A stretch of 64,000 bases of DNA. It comes from DATCMA01 sp036563645 (GTDB lineage: Bacteria > Actinomycetota > Actinomycetes > Mycobacteriales > Micromonosporaceae). Below, piece after piece: positions 1 to 9,566 of this stretch (within the stretch, counting starts at the first letter, position 1; each line of letters starts with the position of its first letter). The notes under the pieces are model-generated. The model was not told the origin of the DNA. It was given only the letters and a program-made list of their open reading frames with translations, and ran no database searches. The stretch spans positions 62,001 to 126,000 of the forward strand of contig DATCMA010000027.1 of assembly GCA_036563645.1 (NCBI GenBank), written 5' to 3'. Both the position numbers and the translations under genes were made by a program.

Positions 1-606
1 CGGTGGAAAGAGCGGCTCGTCGCCACGGTGTAGCCCTTCCATCTCGGGAATCGTGACGGCGTCCACCGCGCGTACGCGAGCGAATCCGTCGCGCGTCGAC
101 AGAAGCACCGCGCTCGCGGCGTCCGCCGCAAGAAAACCCGGCCCGGAACGCCATCGGTCAATGACCGGTGACGCGAAATTGTCCGCCGCCGTCAGCAGCG
201 CGGCCTGACGGCCCGGTACGGAGTGCAAGTAACAGCATGCGAGTTCAATGGCGGTCAGCATGCCGTTGCACCCCTGGCGTACCTCGATCGCTGGCGCCGG
301 TGTGTGCAGGACAGCCTGTTGGATGTAGGCGGCGGGCGACCATACTTCCGGCCCTTGGTGGTAGACCGTCGCGTGCAACAACAGGTCGACCGTGCCCGGA
401 TCGACATCGAATCGGGTGAGCGCCTTTCGCGCCGCCAGCACCGCCATATCCGGTGCCGAGATATCACCGGCGATGAGGGTGGCGGTCAAGCCGTTTTCCT
501 CGTAGTCCGCCGGATCGTACAGCCCTTGCGCGACCGCTTCCTCGGCGGGGAATGGATCAGGCAGGTGAACGTCCAGGGCGGCGATATAGACGTTGTCCAC
601 TTTCAT
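1..606 (-). CDS. KAS III-like 3-oxoacyl-ACP synthase, 3' end cut by window edge
   Basis: An open minus-strand frame of 202 codons runs off position 1, so only the N-terminal part is present. The translation begins MKVDNVYIAALDVHLPDP and carries EVRQGCNGMLTAIELA around residue 120, which has the spacing and context of the KAS III nucleophilic cysteine (GCNG). Upstream LLLHATVYHQGPEVWSPA matches the thiolase-fold core before that cysteine. The start is an ATG preceded by GGGAG about nine bases upstream. The divergent N-terminus suggests a secondary-metabolism KAS III (condensing or acyl-transferring) rather than housekeeping FabH; this is inference. It lies downstream of, and on the same strand as, the DUF5988-like gene. 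The His and Asn active-site residues would lie outside the window. Confidence 0.8.
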   Translation of the reverse strand, partial: MKVDNVYIAALDVHLPDPFPAEEAVAQGLYDPADYEENGLTATLIAGDISAPDMAVLAARKALTRFDVDPGTVDLLLHATVYHQGPEVWSPAAYIQQAVLHTPAPAIEVRQGCNGMLTAIELACCYLHSVPGRQAALLTAADNFASPVIDRWRSGPGFLAADAASAVLLSTRDGFARVRAVDAVTIPEMEGLHRGDEPLFPP

Positions 607-639
607 GGAAGAATTTCTCCCTTCGACCTGCCACTGTGG

Positions 640-867
640 CTATTCAGCGATACGGGTCCGCGTCACCCAGCGGAAAATGACTTGGCGATGCGGGGTCAGC
701 GCGCTGGTCCGTTCGAAATGCTCGTAACCACCGCGGAATTCGATCTTCACCTTGTCTTGCGCAACAGGGACTCGCGCTGTCCGCAATGCCGGCGGCAGGT
801 CTGGCGGACCGCCCTCCAAGACGATGTCGGTCATCTCTACTGCGGGGGCATCCACCGGCTCGGTCAC
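640..867 (-). CDS. Small DUF5988-like protein (75 aa)
   Basis: The GTG start is chosen because GGAGG sits seven bases upstream; it gives a 75-residue protein. The body MTDIVLEGGPPDLP ... KVKIEFRGGYEHFER resembles my recollection of the DUF5988 family, short actinobacterial proteins of unknown function often found in natural-product clusters. I cannot run a profile search, so the family name is tentative. It lies 33 bp upstream of the KAS III-like gene on the same strand, so the two are probably co-transcribed. There is no signal peptide, membrane segment or cysteine pair. Confidence 0.6.
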   Translation of the reverse strand: MTEPVDAPAVEMTDIVLEGGPPDLPPALRTARVPVAQDKVKIEFRGGYEHFERTSALTPHRQVIFRWVTRTRIAE

Positions 868-1105
868 AGGCACACCTCCACCGTCCGATGTGGCTGCCGA
901 CTGCGGCCGGCAGCGGCGACGCAACGACCGAGGCGATCGTGCAGACCTTCGGTTGAGGCGTGCTTGAAGCGACAGATCGCGGGCGGACGTCAGCGGTACC
1001 TCCGCACAGGCGAGTCGATCCGCCCGCCCGTGCGTGGTCAGGTCGGGATCTCCCCCACGCCGACGCCGCCCCGACCACGCCCGCGGGGGAGGACACCCCC
1101 CGGAA
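868..1105. other. Intergenic region with one inverted repeat
   Basis: This 238-bp gap separates the left-edge genes from the glucokinase group, all on the minus strand. It holds an 8-bp inverted repeat, GCGTGGTC (1032-1039) and GACCACGC (1073-1080), with a long C-rich loop. It lies just downstream of the phosphatase-fold gene and could contribute to termination, but there is no T-run. I see no other gene or RNA. Confidence 0.35.
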
Positions 1106-1828
1106 TCAGGTCGCGTCCGCGACCAGCGCGATCTCGGCCAGGACCGGCAAGTGATCGCTCGCCCGTCGGGTCTCCGGGGTGTCCATCACCTCGTAGCGCA
1201 GGACCTGGATCCGGGGATCCACGAAGAGCGCGTCGATACGGCGCTGGGGATGGGCCGCGGGGAAGGTGGCGGCCCGCTCCGCGCCCCCCACGACCGCGGC
1301 GTCGATCAGCCCGTCAGCCACCGCTTGCCACGCGGCGCTGCCGGGCTCATCGTTCACGTCTATGCCCACCACGACCGGTTCCGTCACGGCGGCCAGCTTT
1401 CGCGCAAAGAGCCGCGCTTGACCCGGACGCTCGGCGGCGTCGGTGGACAGGTGGGTGCCGGCGAGCGCGAATCGCGTCCGCCCGACGGCACACCGGGCGA
1501 ACACGGCGCCGCGCAGGTGCCGCCCCGACGTGAGCGGGTAGCGCACGCACCAACTCTCCAGCACCCGCACCCGCAGACTCGTCAGCAAGAGGTTGCCCAG
1601 CGCCGGCAGGCCGCCGCCGGCCACCACGAGGCCGAGGCGATGCGCCAGCGCCGCGCACCGATACCGCCACCGGAACCGGCGCGGCCCCTCCTGGATGATC
1701 ATCACGTCGGGGTCGACCGCACGCACCGCCGCGGTCAGCGCGGCGACGTCGTCACGCTGACCGTGCACGTTGTACGACATCACCCGCAGCCGCACCGCGG
1801 GGCTCGACGACGCGACCTCGGTGGCCAT
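1106..1828 (-). CDS. Endonuclease/exonuclease/phosphatase-fold protein
   Basis: This 240-aa protein has the EEP (DNase I-like) fold signatures in order: an N-terminal VMSYNVHG strand with its metal-site Asn, IIQEG with the catalytic Glu, AGTHLS, GIDVNDEP (DxN) and the C-terminal SDHLPVLAEI with the Asp-His pair. All expected catalytic positions are present. The family includes nucleases, sphingomyelinases and phosphoinositide phosphatases, and the sequence does not say which. There is no signal peptide. The ATG at 1828 is preferred over the longer frame because GGAGG lies six bases upstream. The gene starts 19 bp after the glucokinase stop, so the two probably form an operon. Confidence 0.85.
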   Translation of the reverse strand: MATEVASSSPAVRLRVMSYNVHGQRDDVAALTAAVRAVDPDVMIIQEGPRRFRWRYRCAALAHRLGLVVAGGGLPALGNLLLTSLRVRVLESWCVRYPLTSGRHLRGAVFARCAVGRTRFALAGTHLSTDAAERPGQARLFARKLAAVTEPVVVGIDVNDEPGSAAWQAVADGLIDAAVVGGAERAATFPAAHPQRRIDALFVDPRIQVLRYEVMDTPETRRASDHLPVLAEIALVADAT

Positions 1829-1847
1829 GCGACGCCTCCGCGTGCGA

Positions 1848-2795
1848 TCACCGCCGTCGGGCCAGGTCGGCCGCCCCGACGACGCCCGCCGCGTTGCCGA
1901 GTTCGGCCGGCCGAATCTCCGCGACGGGGAGGCCAGCGCGCTGCGCGAGCGCATCCCGGTAGGCGCGGCGTGCCGGTTCGAGGAGGAGATCGCCCGCCTC
2001 GATCACGCCCCCTCCGACGACCAGAACCTGAGGGTCGAGGATCTGCACCAGATTGGCCAGCCCGATGCCGAGCCAATGCCCGATGTGGGCGAACGCCCGG
2101 CGGGAGACCGGATCACCGGCGCGAGCCGCGGCGGTGACCATCGGCCCGGTGATGAGCTCCGCGTCCCCGCCGGCGAGCTCCAGCAGCTTCACCGCCTGCT
2201 CCGGCTCTTGCCGGGCGCCGCTGCGGGCGAAACGCACCAACGCCTGCCCGCTGGCGTACTGCTCGATGCAGCCACGCCGCCCACAGCCACACAGATGCCC
2301 ATCCGGCACGGCCAGCATGTGCCCCAGCTCCGCGGCGATGCCGTGGGCGCCGCGGACCAGCTCCCCACCGAGGACGACACCGCCGCCGATGCCGGTGCCC
2401 ACGGTAAACATGATCATCGAATCGTCGGCGTCCCGCGCCGCTCCGTACCGGAACTCGGCCCAGGCCGCGACATTCGCGTCGTTCTCGACGACCACCGGTA
2501 GCCCAACCGCCGCGCTGATGTCCTCCTGTAACGGCTCATCCCGCCAGGCGAGGTTCGGGGCGAAGAGCACCCGAGAGCGGTGCGCGTCGATCCAGCCGGC
2601 CGCGCCGATGCCCACCGCCTCGACGCGGTACTCAGCCGCGAGCTTCGCGATCACCTCAATGACCACGTCGCGCGTCCTGCCGACATCATCCGCCGGGGTC
2701 TCCCGACGAATGCGCGCCACGATCCGGCCGTCGGCGTCGACCACCCCGCCGGCCACCTTGGTGCCACCGATGTCGACCCCAATGGTCAGCGTCAT
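1848..2795 (-). CDS. glk: ROK-family glucokinase
   Basis: A 315-aa ROK kinase, the usual length for actinobacterial GlkA. The N-terminus GVDIGGTKVAGGVVD is the phosphate-binding loop. ENDANVAAWAE contains the catalytic Asp, followed by TVGTGIGGGVVLGG. The ROK zinc motif is present as ELGHM plus CGCGRRGCIEQY. The expected reaction is ATP-dependent phosphorylation of glucose to glucose 6-phosphate; in Streptomyces GlkA also mediates carbon catabolite repression (family knowledge). A strong purine-rich ribosome site (GGGAGGGG) precedes the ATG by five bases. Two direct repeats lie upstream of the start (see separate entry). Confidence 0.92.
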   Translation of the reverse strand: MTLTIGVDIGGTKVAGGVVDADGRIVARIRRETPADDVGRTRDVVIEVIAKLAAEYRVEAVGIGAAGWIDAHRSRVLFAPNLAWRDEPLQEDISAAVGLPVVVENDANVAAWAEFRYGAARDADDSMIMFTVGTGIGGGVVLGGELVRGAHGIAAELGHMLAVPDGHLCGCGRRGCIEQYASGQALVRFARSGARQEPEQAVKLLELAGGDAELITGPMVTAAARAGDPVSRRAFAHIGHWLGIGLANLVQILDPQVLVVGGGVIEAGDLLLEPARRAYRDALAQRAGLPVAEIRPAELGNAAGVVGAADLARRR

Positions 2796-2860
2796 CGCCG
2801 CCCCTCCCCTTCGCGACGCCCGAGCCGGACCGCTGGAGCGGCGCCGGACCCTATGAACGT

Positions 2861-2891
2861 CAACTGTCTGCCCCTTGCAGGCAACTGTCTG
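2861..2891. repeat. Direct repeat CAACTGTCTG, two copies 21 bp apart
   Basis: CAACTGTCTG occurs at 2861-2870 and again at 2882-2891, a 21-bp period or two helical turns, 65 to 95 bp upstream of the glucokinase start. The placement on one face of the helix suits a dimeric DNA-binding protein. No known operator was matched. Confidence 0.4.
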
Positions 2892-2944
2892 TCTCGCTGC
2901 AGTCAGATTTCGGTCTCGATGCGGTCAGCTTCGCCGGTCGCCGC

Positions 2945-3598
2945 TCAGGCCTCGTCGGCGGTGCCGGCCGTGTCCCCGCGGCGTTCTGGCGGCGGCGTCG
3001 CCGCCCCCGCGGCCCGCGCTGTCTCGTCCGCGGCGCCGGAGACCGATCGACCAGCGCCGCGGGTGGCCGCCGCCCAGACGTCATCCGGCGGCGGTGTCGG
3101 CGGTTCCGGAGGGGTGCCCGCGGTCGGCCCCTCCTCGGACGCGAGGGCCCCGTCGGCCGAGCGCGCGCTCGCGCCCGCCGCGGCGCCCGTCGGCTCACGT
3201 CGCGGCGGCTCCCCGGCTCCCCCCGCGGACGGGCTCTCCGACGCGCCGAAGGCGCGCAACAGACTGACCAGACCCGTGGCGAGGTCGCCGGCCCCGGTGG
3301 CAAGCCGCTCGACGAACTCCGGGCGTGGGTCGCGCAACGCTGCGATGAGCCGGCAGAGCGGACAGACGCAGCACTCGGCGGTCCCGGTAGCGACACCGCC
3401 CGGCGCGCCCGTCGACGATCGATCGGAGGCGCCACCACGCGCCCGGGGGCCGTCGAGCAGACCGGCGAGCGTGTCGCTGACCGCGCCGAGCAACCGAGCC
3501 GCCCCTGGCCCGGAGACGGCGAGCCGGGCAGCGGCGAGCGCCGCGGCGGCCAGCCGTTCGGCCTCCGCGCGCGCCGACCCGGGATCGGTGCCCCGCAT
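2945..3598 (-). CDS. Hypothetical protein with CCVCPLC motif (DUF5304-like)
   Basis: A 217-aa, Ala/Gly/Pro-rich protein. The ordered N-terminal half (about 1-115) contains CCVCPLCRLIAALRDPRPEF, whose four cysteines could bind a metal. The C-terminal half is low-complexity and probably disordered. The organisation resembles the DUF5304 proteins encoded beside SRPBCC and glucokinase genes in Streptomyces; this is from memory and unverified. ATG 3598 is chosen because GAGGAG lies upstream; an in-frame GTG at 3619 would overlap the SRPBCC stop. Function unknown. Confidence 0.6.
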   Translation of the reverse strand: MRGTDPGSARAEAERLAAAALAAARLAVSGPGAARLLGAVSDTLAGLLDGPRARGGASDRSSTGAPGGVATGTAECCVCPLCRLIAALRDPRPEFVERLATGAGDLATGLVSLLRAFGASESPSAGGAGEPPRREPTGAAAGASARSADGALASEEGPTAGTPPEPPTPPPDDVWAAATRGAGRSVSGAADETARAAGAATPPPERRGDTAGTADEA

Positions 3599-3615
3599 CC
3601 TCGTGCTCCTCGCTG

Positions 3616-4071
3616 TCACTCCGCCGCGCTAGCCCGCTCCACCCGTTGCTTGAGCTGTTTCAGCGCCGTATCCATGATCACCTTCTCGGCCTTCCGGCGG
3701 AACATGCCGAGCATGGGGACGGCGAGCTCGACCTCCAGGGTGTAGGTCACGGTGGTCGTCCCGTCACCGTTGTCGGTGAGGTCGTACGCACCGCGCTGGC
3801 TCTTCTGCACGCGCGAGGGAGCGGCGAGGTGCCACTCGATGCGCGAGAGGTCCTCCGCGTATTCGTAGACCAACGTGTACTCGTCAGTCAGGATCCCGGC
3901 ATCGAGGACAAACCGGACCTGGCGGGCGTAGCCGTCCTCATACTCCTCGATCACCTCGACGCGTTTGAGCGCATCGGTCCACTCCGGGTAGCGCGCGAAG
4001 TCACAGATCACCGCCGCGACCCGTGCGACCGGGGCGTCGATGACGATCGACCGCGTAGAGGAGTCCGCCAT
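3616..4071 (-). CDS. SRPBCC (START/polyketide-cyclase fold) protein
   Basis: A 151-aa protein with the SRPBCC pattern: an initial strand RSIVIDAPVARVAAVICDFA, then YPEWTDALKRVEV, alternating strands of a helix-grip fold, and a C-terminal amphipathic helix MDTALKQLKQRVE. Members bind hydrophobic ligands or act as cyclases; the ligand here is unknown. The ATG start has no ribosome site, but TAGCCT lies seven bases upstream on the coding strand, which suits a leaderless transcript. The longer frame to 4275 lacks family similarity. It is divergent from the acyl-CoA ligase gene. Confidence 0.8.
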   Translation of the reverse strand: MADSSTRSIVIDAPVARVAAVICDFARYPEWTDALKRVEVIEEYEDGYARQVRFVLDAGILTDEYTLVYEYAEDLSRIEWHLAAPSRVQKSQRGAYDLTDNGDGTTTVTYTLEVELAVPMLGMFRRKAEKVIMDTALKQLKQRVERASAAE

Positions 4072-4078
4072 GGGGGGC

Positions 4079-4084
4079 AGGCTA
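4079..4084 (-). promoter_or_regulatory. Candidate -10 element for leaderless SRPBCC gene
   Basis: TAGCCT on the minus strand ends seven bases before the ATG at 4071, placing the predicted transcription start at the first base of the gene. No matching -35 box is evident. Confidence 0.4.
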
Positions 4085-4325
4085 CCCGGTCCTCCCTCGC
4101 GATCCGAGACACGGCTGTGCGCCTCGGCACACCGACCCCGCATTTCGTCACTGGACAGGACAAAGTAATCCTTCGGTGCGGCCACCGTGTCGTACCGCAT
4201 GGGCGCGGCCCTCGGGCCAGTAGGGTGCCGAACACCGCTCCGGTCACATGGGCGGCGTCGCGTCAACCGACACAACCGATCCGCACAGCAGGTCGACAGA
4301 CCTCGACGAGCAAGAGGGAGTGCAG

Positions 4326-6122
4326 GTGCGCGAATTCTCCGTACCCGCCGTCGTCACCATCAGTGACACGGCCAACCTGACCGACCCGGTCTGGGAGAAC
4401 GCCGAGCGGACCCCCGACACCGTCCAGTTCTGCCGCCCGACGACGGCGGGGTGGGTCGACGTGACCTGCGCGCAGTTCCGCGACGACGTCGTCTCCGTCG
4501 CCCGTGGCCTCGTCGCCGCCGGCATCCAGCCCGGCGACCGGGTCGGGCTGATGAGCCGGACCCGGTATGAGTGGACACTGCTCGACTACGCGATTCTGGC
4601 CGTCGGCGCGATCACCGTTCCCATCTACGAGACCTCCAGCGCGGAACAGATCGCCTGGATCCTCTCGGACTCCGGCGCGGTGGCCTGCTTCGTCGAGTCC
4701 ACCGCGCACGCGCTGACGCTCGCCAGCCTCCGCGATCAGCTGCCCCGGCTGCGCGAGGTGTGGCAGATCGACGTCGGCGACATCGATGTCCTGCGGGAGC
4801 GGGGCGCTTCCGTGGCGGCCGCGGAGATCGACGCGCGGCGCCGGCACGCGAAGGCCGACGACATCGCCACGATCATCTACACGAGTGGCACCACCGGCCG
4901 GCCGAAGGGGTGCGTGCTCACCCATCGCAACCTGTTGACGGACGTGGCGAACGCGGTGGCCGTGTTGCCCAACCTCTTCCACCCCGGCGCGACCACCCTG
5001 CTCTTCCTGCCCTTGGCCCACGCCTTCGCCCGACTCGTCCAGATCGGCGCCGTGCAGGCGCGCGCCAAGCTGCGGCACGCCCCCGACACCAAGAATCTCG
5101 CCGCCGAGCTCAAGGAGTTCCAACCGACGTTCCTGCTGTCGGTGCCGCGGATCTTCGAGAAGGTCTACAACGCCGCCCGGCAGCGCGCCGAGTCCGAGGG
5201 CAAAGGCCGGATCTTCGCGCGCGCCGAACGTGTCGCGATCGCCTACAGCCAGGCGCTGGAGACCCCGTCTGGCCCTCGGCTCGGGCTGCGGCTGCAGCAC
5301 AAGCTCTTCGACAAGCTGGTCTACGGCAAGCTGCGCGCCGCGCTCGGCGGCCGATGCCACACCGCCATCTCCGGCGGGGCGCCTCTCGGGGCGCGGCTCG
5401 CCCACTTCTTCCGCGGCATCGGGGTGACGGTCTACGAGGGGTACGGGCTGACCGAGACCTCCCCGGCGGTCACGGTCAACTTGCAGAACGCGATCCGGGT
5501 CGGGACCGTCGGTCGCCCCCTGCCGGGCGTGACGATCCGCATCGCCGACGACGGCGAGATCTTGATCAAAGGCGATGTGGTCTTCCGGGAGTACTGGAAC
5601 AACCCGACGGCGACCCGGGAGGCCATCGACGAGCAGGGGTGGTTCCACAGCGGCGACCTCGGCGCCTTGGACGCCGACGGCTACCTGACGATCACCGGCC
5701 GGAAGAAGGAGATCATCGTTACCGCCGGTGGCAAGAACGTCGCGCCGGCCATCCTCGAGGACCGTATTCGCGCCCATCCCCTGGTCAGTCAGGTCGTCGT
5801 GGTCGGCGACGCGCGGCCGTTCGTCGCCGCGCTGGTCACCGTGGACGAGGAGGCGTTCCCGCGGTGGCTCGCCCAGGTCGGGCTGCCGCCGACCAGCACC
5901 GTCGCCGAGCTCCGGGACGACCCTCGGCTACGGGCCGAGATCCAGGCCGCCATCGACGAGGCGAACCGCGCGGTCTCCCAGGCCGAGGCGGTGCGGGCGT
6001 TCCGCATCCTCCCCCGCGACTTCAGCGAGGCCACCGGTGAGCTGACACCCTCCCTCAAGGTGAAGCGAAACGTCGTCCAAGAGATTTACGCTGACGAAAT
6101 CGCCGCCCTTTACAGGAGCTGA
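4326..6122 (+). CDS. Long-chain acyl-CoA ligase (AMP-forming)
   Basis: A 598-aa ANL-superfamily enzyme that would activate long-chain fatty acids to acyl-CoA through an acyl-adenylate. The P-loop motif IIYTSGTTGRPKG lies near residues 183-195, GYGLTETSP near 371, and the hinge and C-terminal domain follow (YLTITGRKKEIIVTAGGKN). It resembles the FAA1-type ligases of Streptomyces and mycobacteria in length and in starting with REFSVP. The GTG at 4326 is chosen over the upstream ATG at 4248 because GAGGGAG lies five bases before it and the alignment with relatives begins there. It shares a divergent intergenic region with the SRPBCC gene. Confidence 0.93.
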   Translation: MREFSVPAVVTISDTANLTDPVWENAERTPDTVQFCRPTTAGWVDVTCAQFRDDVVSVARGLVAAGIQPGDRVGLMSRTRYEWTLLDYAILAVGAITVPIYETSSAEQIAWILSDSGAVACFVESTAHALTLASLRDQLPRLREVWQIDVGDIDVLRERGASVAAAEIDARRRHAKADDIATIIYTSGTTGRPKGCVLTHRNLLTDVANAVAVLPNLFHPGATTLLFLPLAHAFARLVQIGAVQARAKLRHAPDTKNLAAELKEFQPTFLLSVPRIFEKVYNAARQRAESEGKGRIFARAERVAIAYSQALETPSGPRLGLRLQHKLFDKLVYGKLRAALGGRCHTAISGGAPLGARLAHFFRGIGVTVYEGYGLTETSPAVTVNLQNAIRVGTVGRPLPGVTIRIADDGEILIKGDVVFREYWNNPTATREAIDEQGWFHSGDLGALDADGYLTITGRKKEIIVTAGGKNVAPAILEDRIRAHPLVSQVVVVGDARPFVAALVTVDEEAFPRWLAQVGLPPTSTVAELRDDPRLRAEIQAAIDEANRAVSQAEAVRAFRILPRDFSEATGELTPSLKVKRNVVQEIYADEIAALYRS

Positions 6123-6123
6123 C

Positions 6124-6129
6124 TACGAT
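6124..6129 (+). promoter_or_regulatory. Candidate -10 element for leaderless histidine kinase gene
   Basis: TACGAT ends seven bases before the GTG at 6137, and no ribosome site is correctly spaced (the nearest GGAG is 18 bases away). It straddles the end of the ligase gene. Confidence 0.4.
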
Positions 6130-6136
6130 CCGTCAC

Positions 6137-7834
<1,698 letters not shown>

Positions 7835-7841
7835 CGGGAGC

Positions 7842-8510
7842 ATGACCACCAGCCCGACGCCGACGACCCGTACGAAGGTTCTGCTTGTCGACGATCACGA
7901 CTTGATTCGTAAGGGCCTGCGGCATGCATTTGAGCGGGACCGGCAGTTCGAGGTCGTCGGAGAGGCCGCCACAGCGGCTGAGGGCGTCCGACAAGCCGGT
8001 GCGCTGCAGCCCGACGTCGTCATCATGGACTTGCGTCTGCCCGACGGCAGCGGTCTGGAGGCTACGCGTACCCTGCGCAAGTCCAGCTCCACCCTCGGCA
8101 TCGTCGTCCTCACCATGTACGCGGGCGACGACCAGCTCTTCGGCGCGCTGGAAGCCGGGGCGAGCGCCTTCGTTCCGAAGACGGCGCCGGCGGACGAAGT
8201 GGTAGCGGCCGCTCGGCACGCTGCCTCTTCGCCGAACGCGTTCACCGCGGCCGACTTGGCGGAGGCCATGAAGCGGCGGCTCGCGCCATCCGGGCCGCAG
8301 CTCTCCCCACGGGAGAGCCAGGTCCTGCGGCTGCTCGCCGACGGAATGAGCGTCGCTGGCATCGCCAAGCAGCTCTTCGTCAGTGAGTCCACCGCTAAGA
8401 CGCACATCTCGAAGCTGTACGAGAAGCTCGGCGCAGCGAACCGGGCGCAGGCCTTGATGACGGCGCTTCGCCTCGGCCTCCTCGAGGCTCCCGACGCCCC
8501 GAAGTTCTGA
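7842..8510 (+). CDS. NarL/LuxR-family response regulator
   Basis: A 222-aa regulator. The receiver domain (about 10-125) has the acidic pair in LLVDDHDLIRKG, the phospho-acceptor Asp in VVIMDLRLPDGS, and the conserved Lys in FVPKTAP. A C-terminal LuxR-type helix-turn-helix (about 155-215) includes LSPRESQVLRLLADG and VSESTAKTHISKLYEKL. It is the cognate partner of the kinase just upstream, in the same operon. GGGAGC precedes the ATG closely. Targets are unknown. Confidence 0.93.
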   Translation: MTTSPTPTTRTKVLLVDDHDLIRKGLRHAFERDRQFEVVGEAATAAEGVRQAGALQPDVVIMDLRLPDGSGLEATRTLRKSSSTLGIVVLTMYAGDDQLFGALEAGASAFVPKTAPADEVVAAARHAASSPNAFTAADLAEAMKRRLAPSGPQLSPRESQVLRLLADGMSVAGIAKQLFVSESTAKTHISKLYEKLGAANRAQALMTALRLGLLEAPDAPKF

Positions 8511-8756
8511 TCGCCACTTCTCGTCTTCTCGTCGTCACGCCGGCGTGCCCCGCCGCAGCGATCCGGTCACATCCGCGGATCGCCGCGGCTCGGTCGCCCG
8601 GGCCGGGTACGACCGCACGATCGTAAGGAGCCGTTTGGCTTACTGCGATCATCTAACGGATAGAGATATCTGACGCTCTAGATACCTCGGCGCGTACCCG
8701 GCAGAATACCTAGGGCGTTTGCTGGGCGTCAGCAATCGACGACGAGGAGCCAGGCC
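8511..8756. other. Intergenic region with palindrome and AT-richer promoter patch
   Basis: The first part carries a 12-bp perfect palindrome CACGCCGGCGTG (8536-8547) and GC-rich dyads that may end the two-component operon. From about 8632 to 8715 the DNA is unusually AT-rich for this window and holds two copies of ATACCT (8682-8687 and 8706-8711). It probably contains the promoter of the methyltransferase/GGDEF-EAL pair, but I could not assign -35 and -10 boxes. Confidence 0.35.
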
Positions 8757-9566
8757 ATGCAACGGCCCGACTGGGCACCAGAGGGCATCGACATCGAGCG
8801 GCCGAGCGCGGCTCGGATGTATGACTACTACCTGGGGGGATCACACAATTTCGCGGCAGATCGGGCGGCCGCACAGGCGATGATCGCCGCGGTGCCGGAC
8901 GCGCCTCTCATGGCGCAGGCGAACCGCGCCTTCCTGCGCCGGGCGGTGCAGTTCCTCGTCGATGCCGGAATCCGTCAGTTCCTCGATATCGGGTCCGGCA
9001 TCCCGACGGTGGGAAACGTCCACGAGATCGCGCAGCGCGCGGCTCCGGAATCGCGAGTGGTGTACGTCGACATCGACCCGATCGCGGTAGCGCATAGTCG
9101 GGCGATCCTCGCCGGTAACGACCGCGCGACGGTGGTGCAGGCCGACCTGCGCACCCCGGATCGGATCCTCGAGGCCCCCGAGGTCCGGGCGCTACTCGAT
9201 TTCACCCAGCCGATCGCCGTGTTGATCGTGGCGGTCCTGCACTTCATCCCGGACAGCGACGACCCGGCCGGAATCCTCGCCACGATCCGCAACGCGCTCG
9301 CCCCGGGCAGCTACCTCGTGCTCTCCCAGGCGAGCTATGACGGCCGCAGCGAGGAGGAACGGCGACAGGCCGAGGAGGTGTACCGGCGGACAGACAGCCC
9401 GCTGTACCCGCGGAGCCGAGCCGAGCTCGCACGGTTCTTTGACGGCTTCGAGTTGGTCGAGCCGGGCTTGGTGTGGGTGCCGCAGTGGCGCCCCGACTCC
9501 CCCGACGACGCGGCTGACGCGGAACGGGCAGTGTTCATCGGTGGGGTGGGCCGGCTCCGTGACTGA
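8757..9566 (+). CDS. DUF574-family SAM-dependent methyltransferase-like protein
   Basis: A 269-aa protein of the actinobacterial DUF574 (Methyltransf_19) family, recognised by ARMYDYYLGGSHNFAADR near the N-terminus, the SAM-binding loop FLDIGSGIPT (about 80-89) and the acidic strand end VVYVDIDPIAVAHS. The family expands strongly in actinobacteria; substrates are generally unknown. GAGGAG sits seven bases before the ATG. Its last eight bases overlap the start of the GGDEF-EAL gene, so the two are translationally coupled. Confidence 0.9.
   Translation: MQRPDWAPEGIDIERPSAARMYDYYLGGSHNFAADRAAAQAMIAAVPDAPLMAQANRAFLRRAVQFLVDAGIRQFLDIGSGIPTVGNVHEIAQRAAPESRVVYVDIDPIAVAHSRAILAGNDRATVVQADLRTPDRILEAPEVRALLDFTQPIAVLIVAVLHFIPDSDDPAGILATIRNALAPGSYLVLSQASYDGRSEEERRQAEEVYRRTDSPLYPRSRAELARFFDGFELVEPGLVWVPQWRPDSPDDAADAERAVFIGGVGRLRD

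Noticed and set aside
223..1533. Plus-strand frame of 436 codons at the left end
   Set aside because: It is opposite the KAS III-like, DUF5988-like and phosphatase-fold genes, and its product is compositionally biased (Arg/Pro) with no recognisable domain.
8632..8715. AT-rich patch considered as a tRNA or attachment site
   Set aside because: No cloverleaf pairing, integrase gene or duplicated att sequence was seen. A promoter region is the simpler reading.
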